A stretch of DNA of 64,000 nt from assembly GCF_003722315.1 (NCBI RefSeq), contig NZ_CP033580.1, positions 2,198,501-2,262,500 of the forward strand, given 5' to 3'. Below, piece by piece: positions 48,715 to 57,332 of the stretch. The position numbers and the translations under genes are program-made. This stretch comes from Thermoanaerobacter ethanolicus JW 200. GTDB taxonomy: Bacteria > Bacillota > Thermoanaerobacteria > Thermoanaerobacterales > Thermoanaerobacteraceae. Within the stretch, counting starts at the first letter, position 1. Every line of letters starts with the position of its first letter. The notes below the pieces were generated by a model. That model did not search any database. It saw only the letters and a list, made by a program, of their open reading frames with translations, and was not told where the DNA came from.

Positions 48715-49539
48715 TTATTGTTTTAATATAAATTTATCAATAACGTACTTTACACCATCTTCCATATTAGACTTTGTTATAAAATCTGCTACCTTTTTCA
48801 CTTCTTCAATCGCATTTTCCATTGCTACTCCTAACCCTGCGAACTTGATCATTTCAATATCATTTTCACTATCTCCTATTGCTATCATTTCTTCTTTTTT
48901 TATACTTAAATATTCTCCCAAAATTTCAAGAGCCCTTCCTTTGCTAACTCCTTTGTTGACAATTTCAATATTGTCCATGTAGGAACTGGTGATTTGGATT
49001 GAATCATTTTTTGACAATTCTTCTCTTATGCTTTTTAATACCTCAATATCATCATTAAAAACTATGATTTTTAAAACACTGTCTTTTAGTTTATCTATGT
49101 CTTCTAATGGCTCTTTTATCTCTTTAACATTTACTTTTAATTCTGTTTTAAAAAGCTCATTCCACTCAGCGTATCTTTGAAATTTATTTGTAATCTCTGG
49201 CGAAAAAACTGTCGTGTCACTTATAAGCTGAAAATATGTATTATATTTTTGACAAACCTTTATAATTTCTACCATACTGTCATAGTTTAAAATACTTTCA
49301 TAAATAGTATTATTGTTAGGGTCCCTTATCAAAGCACCATTACTTGCAATTATGTAAGTTCTAAAACCAATCATATCTGCATATGCATAAGCGGAAGCAA
49401 AAACCCTTCCTGTAGATATTACCACATATACTCCTTTTTCCCGAGCTTTATGTAATGCCTCTATATTCTCTTTAGATATAGTTTTATCGTGTCTTAAAAG
49501 AGTATCATCCATATCGATGGCAATTAATTTGTATTGCAT
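48715..49539 (-). CDS. Cof-type HAD-superfamily phosphatase
   Basis: 274 aa from ATG 49539 (GGAG upstream). HAD motifs: I, IAIDMDDTLLRHDK; II, VISTGR; III, the Lys in NKGVSKGRALEILG; IV, IAIGDSENDIEMIKFAG. A C2B cap lies between motifs II and III. It probably dephosphorylates sugar phosphates or cofactors; the substrate is not predictable. Divergent from the Fur-type gene. Confidence 0.92.
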   Translation of the reverse strand: MQYKLIAIDMDDTLLRHDKTISKENIEALHKAREKGVYVVISTGRVFASAYAYADMIGFRTYIIASNGALIRDPNNNTIYESILNYDSMVEIIKVCQKYNTYFQLISDTTVFSPEITNKFQRYAEWNELFKTELKVNVKEIKEPLEDIDKLKDSVLKIIVFNDDIEVLKSIREELSKNDSIQITSSYMDNIEIVNKGVSKGRALEILGEYLSIKKEEMIAIGDSENDIEMIKFAGLGVAMENAIEEVKKVADFITKSNMEDGVKYVIDKFILKQ

Positions 49540-49627
49540 TCCTTTCAACTCCTTAATTTATTGTGTTCAATTATATTATACATTATATCACTGTAAATTG
49601 CCATATCGCCGACTTGTTCAAAAACAA

Positions 49628-49656
49628 TTGACATTATTAATGAATAGAGATATAAT
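49628..49656 (+). promoter_or_regulatory. SigA-type promoter of the Fur/PerR-family gene
   Basis: Perfect consensus TTGACA, 17 bp, TATAAT on the plus strand, about 55 nt before the start codon. Confidence 0.9.
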
Positions 49657-49711
49657 TAAGACACAAAATATCAAAAGAAAAATATTATCTTTTGTGAAAT
49701 GGAGTGATATA

Positions 49712-50134
49712 ATGGAGGAAGCTGCTGCCCTCTTAAAGCAAAAAGGGCTTAAAGTAACACCTCAAAGATTAGCAATACTTAATCTGCTTAGAAATACAAA
49801 AGAACATCCTACAGCAGAAACTATATACAAAAAGCTTGCCTCTGATTTTCCTACAATGAGTTTAGCTACTGTATATAAAACTTTAGAAGTCTTAAAAAAT
49901 ATAGGGCTCATTCAAGAATTAAACGTAGGAGAAGGCAGTTTCCGATATGATGCTAATACAAACTCACATCCTCATTTGGTATGCCTGGGCTGTGGCAAAG
50001 TAGAAGATTTAGATGAATCTGTTCTTCAAAATCTCATAGAAGAAGTGAAAAAGCACACAGATTACAGACTGGTAGAACAAAAATTATATTTTTATGGTTA
50101 TTGCCCTGCTTGTCAAAAGAAGCTTAGCAATTAA
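49712..50134 (+). CDS. Fur-family regulator, PerR-like
   Basis: 140 aa from ATG 49712 (GGAGTG upstream). N-terminal wHTH (KVTPQRLAILNLLRNTKEHPTAETIYKKL, LATVYKTLEVLKNIGLI), then the metal-sensing dimer domain with SHPHLVCLGCGKVED and a C-terminal CPAC pair forming a CxxC...CxxC structural zinc site. The pattern is that of PerR, the peroxide sensor, rather than Fur, but this is an inference. Plus strand, divergent from the HAD gene; own promoter and terminator. Confidence 0.9.
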   Translation: MEEAAALLKQKGLKVTPQRLAILNLLRNTKEHPTAETIYKKLASDFPTMSLATVYKTLEVLKNIGLIQELNVGEGSFRYDANTNSHPHLVCLGCGKVEDLDESVLQNLIEEVKKHTDYRLVEQKLYFYGYCPACQKKLSN

Positions 50135-50175
50135 AAAAATTCCCACTTTTTAAATAGAAAGTGGGAATTTTTTTA
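50132..50175. terminator. Bidirectional terminator between the PerR-like and VanW-type genes
   Basis: Stem AAAAATTCCCACTTT / AAAGTGGGAATTTTT, 15 bp, with T runs on both strands. Confidence 0.9.
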
Positions 50176-50180
50176 AGAAA

Positions 50181-51656
50181 TTAAGGGTTGGTAGGCTGGA
50201 GCGCACTATCCTGAGGTGGACTTTCTTGTTCTGGAGTGAAATCACCACTTCCATCCTTTTTTTCCTCGTCTATAGGTTTAGATTTTTCTACTTTTTTAGT
50301 TCCTCTTTTAATTACTCCATCTACTGGCTTATACACATCTGTATATAAAAATTCTCTTTTAACTAATTTGTTATTTTCATAAATCAAACGATATGTATTG
50401 ACTTTATAGCCAGTATGGGGCTGTATATCCACAACCTCTTCTCCTTGAGGCAAGGTCGGGTCATCTATATATTTTATTTTAGGCTCATATTTTTCAACAA
50501 TCTCTGACTGAATATCTATCCATCTTGAAGGATTTTTCACATAACCATATATGTTCATTACTAATTTGTTGCCTTCTATGTAGGATTCAATATATATGGG
50601 ATATTGAGTAGAATTTTTAAATTTTAAATCTAAAACATCTCCCGAAATAGTAGCATCTTGTCCTGGTGGTACATAAGCTACCGGAAAACTGTGATGGTAT
50701 CTTTCAGTAATTGCTATATCCGCTCGTAAAATTGCATTATACAAGGTTGTAGCAATTTGGCACACACCTCCACCGAGATCTGGTACAAGCTTGTTTCCTA
50801 CTATCACTGGTGCCTCTTTATAACCATTTTCTATAATTCTTGGACCTAAAGTTTTGTTTAAAGAAAAAGTCTCTCCTGGCAAAAGCAATGTTCCATTTAC
50901 GGCTCTTGCCGCCACTGCTAAATTCCCCGAACGGTTTACATCTTGAAGATTAAATACTGTAGAAAAAGTGGAAATTCGTCCATTTATCATTTCTAACATT
51001 GATTTTGAAATTTTTGCTTCAACTTTCTCCGCTACAATCTCTACTTCTGTCTTTTCTGTCTTTCCTTTTACTAATTCATCTATAAGCTGTTTTAGATTTT
51101 TTAAAGTTTTCTCTTTATCAACTTTTACACCCTCTACATCTGGTGTAATTTGTTTTACTCCTCCTGTAATTTTTATTTTCGCATTAACTGGCTCTTTATC
51201 AATCTCTTGAGAAATTTTATCAACAAACTCTTTTAATTTATTTTCATCGTACTTGGGATAAAAGCTAAAATACTTTCCCTCTTTTTCTGTCACATAAATT
51301 TCTCTCACTCTTTCAATAGGATTTCCTTCTCTACCTATTTTGTAAGCTTCATCTACCATTTCTTGATAGCTATAAGATAAATTGATATCTTCTGATGTGA
51401 TAACAAAATCTTTGTCTTGATACTTAGCTGTAATGGAAAAAGAAGGAAGTTTTATCTTATTTTTAAGAAAGTTTACCGCTTCCTCTTTTGTCATCCCTCC
51501 TATGCTTATGCCATTTACAAAAATCCCCTTTGCAATAACTTTAGAATTAAGCATTAAATAAAAATACGCAAAAGAAGATGATAAGAAAACCAAAAGCAAT
51601 AAAATAATTGCAATATAAAAATAATTATTTTTTTTAGTACCACCCTTTGCTTGCAT
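50181..51656 (-). CDS. VanW-family protein with membrane anchor
   Basis: 491 aa. An N-terminal anchor (YFYIAIILLLLVFLSSSFAYFYLML) is followed by two putative peptidoglycan-binding_4-type domains (residues 45-210), the VanW domain (FSLNKTLGPRIIENGYKEAPVI, LGGGVCQIATTLYNAILRA, RYHHSFPVAYVPPGQDAT), a G5-like part (PQGEEVVDIQPHTGYKVNTYRLIYEN) and a charged, Pro-rich tail. Probably on the outer face of the cell, acting at the wall. Function in this genus is unknown. Confidence 0.88.
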   Translation of the reverse strand: MQAKGGTKKNNYFYIAIILLLLVFLSSSFAYFYLMLNSKVIAKGIFVNGISIGGMTKEEAVNFLKNKIKLPSFSITAKYQDKDFVITSEDINLSYSYQEMVDEAYKIGREGNPIERVREIYVTEKEGKYFSFYPKYDENKLKEFVDKISQEIDKEPVNAKIKITGGVKQITPDVEGVKVDKEKTLKNLKQLIDELVKGKTEKTEVEIVAEKVEAKISKSMLEMINGRISTFSTVFNLQDVNRSGNLAVAARAVNGTLLLPGETFSLNKTLGPRIIENGYKEAPVIVGNKLVPDLGGGVCQIATTLYNAILRADIAITERYHHSFPVAYVPPGQDATISGDVLDLKFKNSTQYPIYIESYIEGNKLVMNIYGYVKNPSRWIDIQSEIVEKYEPKIKYIDDPTLPQGEEVVDIQPHTGYKVNTYRLIYENNKLVKREFLYTDVYKPVDGVIKRGTKKVEKSKPIDEEKKDGSGDFTPEQESPPQDSALQPTNP

Positions 51657-51754
51657 TTGCTTCTCTCCTATTCCTTTCTTCCATTTACAATAGTATAATA
51701 TTACAATTAGCTTTATAATACAATTAATAATTTCTTAAAAAGGTTACGAAAATA

Positions 51755-52405
51755 TTAATTTTTCCTTCCTTTAAAATACAAACACAGATGATTTACAGGG
51801 CACTCATCACATTTAGGTTTTCGCGCTGTGCACAAATTTCTTCCGTGATGAATTAAAAGGTGGTGAGATAAAGACCATAAGTTTTCTGGTATTAATTCCA
51901 TAAGCTGCTTCTCTGTTGTAAAAACATCTTTACTGTCCGCCAGACCTATGCGATTGGACACTCTGAAAACGTGAGTATCCACTGCTATAGCCTGTTTGGA
52001 AAAAGCATTGCTTAAAACTACATTGGCAGTCTTTCTCCCCACACCCGGTAATGTCAACAATTCCTCTAAAGTTTCAGGCACTTTGCTATCGTATTTCTCC
52101 TTTAAAATTTTACATGTCTCTAATATACTTTTTGATTTATTCCTATACAAACCACATTCCCTTATTTCCTCTTGAAGCTCTTCAGGAGTAAGCTTTAAAA
52201 AATCCTCCGGCGTTTTATACTTTTTAAAAAGCCTGTCAGTAATTATATTCACTCTTTTGTCTGTACACTGCGCTGACAAAATTGTGGCAATTAAAAGCTC
52301 AAACGGATTAGTAAATTTAAGCCCTGACTTAGCATTAGGATAAGTATTTTTTAGTATTTCTATGACTTTTAAGGCTTCTTCCTTTGTTATTTGCAATTTC
52401 CTCAC
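51755..52405 (-). CDS. nth: Endonuclease III
   Basis: 216 aa bifunctional DNA glycosylase/AP lyase removing oxidised pyrimidines. HhH motif LPGVGRKTANVVLSNAF with the catalytic Lys, VDTHVFRVSNRIGL with the catalytic Asp, and a C-terminal [4Fe-4S] site CTARKPKCDECPVNHLC. It overlaps queG by 4 nt (start 52405, queG stop 52402), so the two are translationally coupled. Confidence 0.96.
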   Translation of the reverse strand: MRKLQITKEEALKVIEILKNTYPNAKSGLKFTNPFELLIATILSAQCTDKRVNIITDRLFKKYKTPEDFLKLTPEELQEEIRECGLYRNKSKSILETCKILKEKYDSKVPETLEELLTLPGVGRKTANVVLSNAFSKQAIAVDTHVFRVSNRIGLADSKDVFTTEKQLMELIPENLWSLSHHLLIHHGRNLCTARKPKCDECPVNHLCLYFKGRKN

Positions 52406-53526
52406 CCTTTTAACCTATTTATCGCTTTTGCCATCATTTCTTTAGCAAATTCATCTTTTTCTTCAATTAACGCTTCCTTTATTTCAACCACGACTTCTTT
52501 ATCTTTGTCGCACAAATGAGAAAGAGCCCATGCACTATATCCTCTCAAAAGAGGACTTTGTGACTTTAACAAGTTTTTTATAGGCTCTATACAACTTTTT
52601 TCCTTTGTATTGACACAAGCAATTATAGCATTTCTTATTATAATACTTTTTCCCCTCCAAGAGGAAGAAGTTGGTCCAAAAATTTCTGCAAATTCCTTTT
52701 TTGACATATTTAAAATTTCTATTAAGTCATGTCTTGGCAGTAACTTATCCGGTACAAATTCTGGCCTTACTACCTTTTTTGCTCTTTTATTAAAAGGACA
52801 CACTTGCTGGCAAGTATCACAGCCATATATTCTTCTGCCCATTTTTTTAGCTATTTTTTCTTCTATTTTGCCTTTTTTGACTGTAATATAAGACAAACAT
52901 TTATTGGCATCTATTATATAAGGTTCAGCTATAGCATTTGTAGGACAAGCTTTTATACACAAATTACAATCCCCACATTTAGTTTTTTGCGGTGCATCCG
53001 GCTCAAAATATTTGTTTATGAGTATTTCTCCTAAAAAAATATATGAACCATATTCATCGTTTATTATAAGTCCATTTTTCCCAAACCACCCTATCCCTGC
53101 ATGGTAGGCAATTTCTCTTTCTAAAAGCGGGTTATTGTCCACTAAACATACTGTTTTTACTTCTTGGCATTTTGATTTTATAAATTCAGAAAGTTTTTCC
53201 ATCTTCTCTTTTAAAACTTTATGATAATCTACTCCCCAGCTGCTTCTTGAAATTATACCATAGCTTCTACTATAATATTTAATCTCATGTTCCACATTAT
53301 ATGATAAAGCTATGGCTATAATAGATTTCACTTCAGGCAAAATAAATTCAGGAGAGATTCTTTTTTGAATATCTCTCTCCTCAATAGAACAACTATAGCC
53401 TAAATTTTCTCTTTCTTTTAGAAAATTGTTATATTCTTTCAAACAATCAGGACTTGCAAAACCTACTAAGTCAATGCCAATTTGTTGTGCAAATTTTTTT
53501 ATCTCTTCCTTAGTTACACAATCCAC
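52402..53526 (-). CDS. queG: Epoxyqueuosine reductase
   Basis: 374 aa, cobalamin-dependent last step of queuosine synthesis in tRNA. Two [4Fe-4S] motifs are readable, CGDCNLCIKACPTNAI near residue 185 and CDTCQQVCPFNKRAK near 235, with a HEAT-like C terminus (residues 300-370). GTG start at 53526, preceded by GGGGAT. It abuts the lon-like gene (one-base overlap) and nth (4 nt), so the three form an operon. No other queuosine gene is in this window. Confidence 0.94.
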   Translation of the reverse strand: MDCVTKEEIKKFAQQIGIDLVGFASPDCLKEYNNFLKERENLGYSCSIEERDIQKRISPEFILPEVKSIIAIALSYNVEHEIKYYSRSYGIISRSSWGVDYHKVLKEKMEKLSEFIKSKCQEVKTVCLVDNNPLLEREIAYHAGIGWFGKNGLIINDEYGSYIFLGEILINKYFEPDAPQKTKCGDCNLCIKACPTNAIAEPYIIDANKCLSYITVKKGKIEEKIAKKMGRRIYGCDTCQQVCPFNKRAKKVVRPEFVPDKLLPRHDLIEILNMSKKEFAEIFGPTSSSWRGKSIIIRNAIIACVNTKEKSCIEPIKNLLKSQSPLLRGYSAWALSHLCDKDKEVVVEIKEALIEEKDEFAKEMMAKAINRLKG

Positions 53527-55886
53527 TATTTATCCCCTTTATCTTCTTTTTTATTAGACAATAATCCATAATAATATTTAAGCTTTCTATAAACTTTATC
53601 GTAAATTTCTTCAAAGCTTTTTCCTGTCAAAATTTCTATCCCTTCTTCAATTGTTTTTACACTGTAGATGTGGAAAAGCCCTCCTTTAACTGCTTCTATA
53701 ACTTCTTCTGTTAAAACCAAATTATTGACATTTTGATGAGGAATTATTACTCCTTGCTCCCCTGTCAAACCTTTTTCTTTACAAACCTTGTAAAATCCCT
53801 CTATTTTATGGGTCACTCCTCCCACCGGTTGTACCTCCCCAAATTGATTGACTGACCCTGTTACGGCAATTCCCTGTTTTATAGAAACTTCTGCAAGGCT
53901 GGAAAGGAGTGCATAAAGTTCTGTACTGGAAGCACTATCTCCTTCTACTCCTTCATAGGACTGTTCAAAAACGATTCTAGCAGAGAGGGTCAAAGGGAAA
54001 TCTTTTGCAAACTTACTCCCTAAATAACCTGTCAATATCATAACTCCTTTGTCGTGTATTCTACCACTCATTTTTGATTCTCTTTCAATATTTACAACCC
54101 CTTCTTCCCCTGGGTATGTGGTGACAGTTATCCTTGAAGGCTTACCAAATTCATAATCCCCTAAATTTATAACAGCTAATCCATTGACAACTCCTACTCT
54201 CTCTCCCTCAACATCAACAAGATATATGTCCCTTTTGAAATATTCTAAAACTTTTTCTTCTAGCTTATTTACCCTCTTTATTTTTTCTTCTATAGCCTTT
54301 TTAACATGGACTCCTGTAACTACTTGACTTCCTTCCAAACCTGCCCAGGCATCTGCCTCATACAATACTTCCACAATTTCGTTAAAGCGGGTAGTTAATT
54401 TGTCCTGGTCCTCAGAAAGTCTAGTACTATACTCTATAACTTTTGCAACACCTTCCCTGTCAAAGGGCTTTAAATTGTTTTCTACACAGTGGGTCTTTAT
54501 AAAAGAAGCCATATTTTTCATATTTTCTTCATTTAGCTCCATCTCTTCGTTAAAATCTACTTTTATTTTAAAAAGTTTGCTAAAGTCCTCATCATAATTG
54601 TAAAGCAAATAGTAAAGATAAGGGGTACCTATTAAAATCACCTTTACATCCAACTTTATAGGCTCTGGTTTTAAAGAAGAAATTGACAAAAATCCATATT
54701 GAGAAGATATATTTTCAATTATAATTTTTTCCGTCTTTAAAGACCTTTTTAAAGCATCCCAAGCATAAGCATAAGATAACAGATCTTTTGCTTGCAAAAT
54801 TAAATAACCGCCATTTGCTCTATGTAATGCTCCAGCTTTTATTTTAGTAAAGTCCGTTGTAGCAACTCCAAAGTCACTTTCGTATTCTATACTTCCTATT
54901 ATGTTATTATAGTTAGGATTATACTCAAACACAACTGGAGCACCGTCAGTATTGCTATTGTCTACAAGCAAATTAACCATGTACTTTTTTAAAAAGGCTT
55001 TTTCTTTCCTCATCAAAAGAGGAAATGGCATATCTTCTCCATCAGTACTCTTAAAACTTCCAATATTTTCTAAGATGTCCTTTTTGACGCTTTCTAAATA
55101 TTTTAGCACACTTTCATTTACTTTATATCTCCCCTTTAAATCCTCAATCAAATGACCTACAGCAAAGAGACCTATATTATTGTCCAAATTTTTAATTTCA
55201 TCTCTCGCTTGTTTGTCAATAGATTGTATTTCCTTCCATATTTGAAGAGCTTTTACTTCAAATTCTGCAGCTCTTTTTTCAATTTCCTTTCTTACTTCTT
55301 CATCTAACTGTTGAAACTCTTCTTGACTTATTTGCCTTCCTTCTATAACAGGAATGCTTATAATACCTGTGCGAGTATCTTTTAAGACAAATCCAAAACT
55401 TTTTGCAAGCGTATTTAATTCTTCCATTAGCTCACTCTTTTTTTCTTGGTATTTCTTTATTATCTCACTCTTTTGCATATCATAAGAATCCGATTCAAAA
55501 GCTTTAGGTATATCCCTTTGGAGTTGTTCCACAAAATCCTCCATGTCTTTTTTGAATTGCTTGCCCATTCCAGCTGGTAATTCTATCGCTATTGGTTGAG
55601 CAGGTTTTTCAAAATTATATACATAAACCCAATCATTTGGCCTTTCTTCCGTTCTTGCAATCTTCTTTATGTAACTGGAGGCAAAACTAGTTTTACCAGT
55701 TCCAGTTATTCCTGTTATAAATATGTTGTAACCTTTCTGTTTTATTTTAATTCCAAATTCCATTGCCTTTTTCGCTCTGTCTTGTCCTATTATTCCTTCT
55801 AATGGAGGGATTTCTTCAGTTGTGTCAAAATCAAAAACTTCTGGATTTACATATCTTTTTAATCTGTTAAAACTCAACTTTCCCAT
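53526..55886 (-). CDS. Lon-family ATP-dependent protease (AAA_32 type)
   Basis: 786 aa from ATG 55886. The N-terminal AAA ATPase has Walker A ITGITGTGKTS near residue 60 and a long coiled insert (residues 170-270) in place of the Lon N-domain. Walker B/lid parts follow (GGYLILQAKDLL). The C-terminal Lon protease domain has catalytic Ser in EGDSASSTELYALLS and Lys in GGVTHKIEGFY. This matches the Lon-like proteins without LON substrate domain. First gene of the lon-queG-nth operon. Confidence 0.9.
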   Translation of the reverse strand: MGKLSFNRLKRYVNPEVFDFDTTEEIPPLEGIIGQDRAKKAMEFGIKIKQKGYNIFITGITGTGKTSFASSYIKKIARTEERPNDWVYVYNFEKPAQPIAIELPAGMGKQFKKDMEDFVEQLQRDIPKAFESDSYDMQKSEIIKKYQEKKSELMEELNTLAKSFGFVLKDTRTGIISIPVIEGRQISQEEFQQLDEEVRKEIEKRAAEFEVKALQIWKEIQSIDKQARDEIKNLDNNIGLFAVGHLIEDLKGRYKVNESVLKYLESVKKDILENIGSFKSTDGEDMPFPLLMRKEKAFLKKYMVNLLVDNSNTDGAPVVFEYNPNYNNIIGSIEYESDFGVATTDFTKIKAGALHRANGGYLILQAKDLLSYAYAWDALKRSLKTEKIIIENISSQYGFLSISSLKPEPIKLDVKVILIGTPYLYYLLYNYDEDFSKLFKIKVDFNEEMELNEENMKNMASFIKTHCVENNLKPFDREGVAKVIEYSTRLSEDQDKLTTRFNEIVEVLYEADAWAGLEGSQVVTGVHVKKAIEEKIKRVNKLEEKVLEYFKRDIYLVDVEGERVGVVNGLAVINLGDYEFGKPSRITVTTYPGEEGVVNIERESKMSGRIHDKGVMILTGYLGSKFAKDFPLTLSARIVFEQSYEGVEGDSASSTELYALLSSLAEVSIKQGIAVTGSVNQFGEVQPVGGVTHKIEGFYKVCKEKGLTGEQGVIIPHQNVNNLVLTEEVIEAVKGGLFHIYSVKTIEEGIEILTGKSFEEIYDKVYRKLKYYYGLLSNKKEDKGDK

Positions 55887-55967
55887 AACAACACCCACCC
55901 AATCTTTTTAATAATAATTATTCGCCAACAAATCAATTTTTCCTCTTTTTACACAAAGAATAAATTT

Positions 55968-55996
55968 TGGCTGAAGGATAGTCCTCCAGCCAATTA
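55968..55996 (-). terminator. Hairpin behind second SASP-like gene
   Basis: Minus-strand stem TTGGCTG-gAGGA-cta-TCCT-tCAGCCAA followed by AATTTATTC; U-run weak. Confidence 0.5.
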
Positions 55997-56221
55997 ATCT
56001 TCTTCATCAATTTTTCCGTCTCTTTCATCCATTTCTTTTTCTGCAAATTTTATCATTTTCTTTACCATGTTTCCTCCTATTTTACCCACTTCTCTTGTAG
56101 TCATGTTTTCCCATCCGCGTTTTTCAATATCATCATCTAAATTAAGCTCTTCAGCAGCTTCTTGCTTCAAAGAATCTAACTCATCCTCAGCTTTAGGGTA
56201 TAACTTTTTTCTTTTCCCCAT
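55994..56221 (-). CDS. Small acid-soluble spore protein, alpha/beta-type-like
   Basis: 75 aa. The core LKQEAAEELNLDDDIEKRGWENMTTREVGKIGGNMVKKMI has the alpha/beta SASP pattern (helix-turn-helix DNA-coating protein). Its N terminus (MGKRKKLYPKAEDEL) and acidic tail (DERDGKIDEED) are unusual. Ribosome binding site GGAGGG 6 nt upstream of ATG 56221. Related to the 56-aa gene at 18631-18801 but longer. Presumed forespore expression. Confidence 0.78.
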   Translation of the reverse strand: MGKRKKLYPKAEDELDSLKQEAAEELNLDDDIEKRGWENMTTREVGKIGGNMVKKMIKFAEKEMDERDGKIDEED

Positions 56222-56281
56222 AAAAACCCTCCATATTTCGTTTTATCAATATTTTCCCCTAAAGCTTCTTTAAAAATGTAT

Positions 56282-56312
56282 GAAAAAACCCGGAAAAATC
56301 CGGGTTATTCTT
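56282..56312 (-). terminator. Terminator after ferredoxin gene
   Basis: Minus-strand stem AACCCGG-ATTTTT-CCGGGTT followed by TTTT. Confidence 0.85.
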
Positions 56313-56493
56313 CTTTTATTGCCTCTGTAGGACAAGAGCTCATTGCATCTCTTACGCAATCTTCTAAATCTGCTGGAACTTCATCTACAATTGCATGGGA
56401 TTTCCCTTCATCATTCCAGTCAAAAACATCTGGGCACATGTCTATACAAACCCCACAAGCTATGCATTCGTCTTGGTCGACATAAACTTTCAT
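56305..56493 (-). CDS. Ferredoxin, single [4Fe-4S] type
   Basis: 62 aa. Starts MKVYVDQDECIACGVCIDMCPDVF; the first three Cys of CxxCxxC and the late SSCPTEAI Cys should bind one [4Fe-4S] cluster, while the Cys of DMCP and the one in EDCV could form a disulfide, as in Thermotoga-type ferredoxins. Small acidic electron carrier. Monocistronic, with a clear promoter, a perfect palindrome at its transcription start region, and a terminator. Confidence 0.93.
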   Translation of the reverse strand: MKVYVDQDECIACGVCIDMCPDVFDWNDEGKSHAIVDEVPADLEDCVRDAMSSCPTEAIKEE

Positions 56494-56516
56494 ACCATTA
56501 CCTCCTAATCTTTTTA

Positions 56517-56530
56517 TGTAAAATTTTACA
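56517..56530. promoter_or_regulatory. 14-bp perfect palindrome at the ferredoxin transcription start
   Basis: TGTAAAATTTTACA, centred about 12 nt downstream of the -10 box. A plausible operator; no known regulator assigned. Confidence 0.5.
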
Positions 56531-56535
56531 CATAC

Positions 56536-56564
56536 ATTATATCATTAACCTTCCCTTGCTTCAA
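56536..56564 (-). promoter_or_regulatory. SigA-type promoter of ferredoxin gene
   Basis: TTGAAG, 17 bp, TATAAT on the minus strand. Confidence 0.8.
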
Positions 56565-56595
56565 TAGTTTTTAACTTTCTCTTTGAAAATATGCA

Positions 56596-56618
56596 AAAAA
56601 ATAAGGCATATAGCCTTA
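56596..56618 (-). terminator. Terminator after the wHTH gene
   Basis: Minus-strand stem ATAAGGC-TATAT-GCCTTAT followed by T6. Confidence 0.8.
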
Positions 56619-57272
56619 TACAATTGCAAGGAGTTCTCTCAAAAAGTTATTGAGTAAATTGACATCTTGCGAATTCAGTTTATTTAAATTGATATAAAAC
56701 TTTTGAATGTTTTCAGCCAATTTTTTGTCTATATCGCTCTTTACTTTAGTGTACAACAAAACACCTAATACTGCTCCTACAAATAAAACTAAAGAAGAAG
56801 TAGGATTAACAGAGGCCAGTAAATTTTCTATACTCTCCATGGAAAGGCCTCCCGCCATCCTAAGTTTTAGTAAAAATGCAGTAATAGCATATGCACAAAA
56901 TTCTATAGGCTTAGTAGCCTGAAACATCTCATTTAATATTTCCTCAAGAGAATTAGGCTTACTATTTTTTACTTTTTTAATCAAAGTATCTCTTAGGGAA
57001 TTCCATTCATCTTTATTCGCTTTTTTAAATATTTCATAAGCTTTTTCTGTTGGTAGAAATCTTAAAGTAGATCTTCCTTGGCTTTTTTCCTCCCCAAGGT
57101 AATACTCGGTCTTAACAAAATCACCTTTCTCTAATTCCTTTAAAATATCATAAGCTGTCCATTTGCTAATTTTCATTGCCTGCGCCACATCTGTATAGTG
57201 AACGGGCTCACCTTTTGAATCATAAAGTTCAGTCAGTGTTTTTAAAAATTCCACCCTCCTATTTGTCAGCAT
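56616..57272 (-). CDS. Winged-helix regulator with a membrane-like segment
   Basis: 218 aa, family not recognised. Residues 1-80 form a wHTH (VHYTDVAQAMKISKWTAYDILKELEKGDFV) with a wing rich in charged residues. The middle is helical, and residues about 163-185 (SSLVLFVGAVLGVLLYTKVKS) are hydrophobic enough to be a membrane helix. It could be a membrane-tethered transcription factor. It follows the radical SAM gene and has its own promoter whose -35 overlaps that gene's stop codon. Confidence 0.65.
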   Translation of the reverse strand: MLTNRRVEFLKTLTELYDSKGEPVHYTDVAQAMKISKWTAYDILKELEKGDFVKTEYYLGEEKSQGRSTLRFLPTEKAYEIFKKANKDEWNSLRDTLIKKVKNSKPNSLEEILNEMFQATKPIEFCAYAITAFLLKLRMAGGLSMESIENLLASVNPTSSLVLFVGAVLGVLLYTKVKSDIDKKLAENIQKFYINLNKLNSQDVNLLNNFLRELLAIV

Positions 57273-57303
57273 TTCAACACCCCATTAAGTAATACTATCT
57301 AAA

Positions 57304-57332
57304 TTTATAGGGGATTTTAGTATTTATGTCAA
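57304..57332 (-). promoter_or_regulatory. SigA-type promoter of the wHTH gene
   Basis: TTGACA, 17 bp, TATAAA on the minus strand. The TGA inside TTGACA is the stop codon of the radical SAM gene. Confidence 0.8.
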
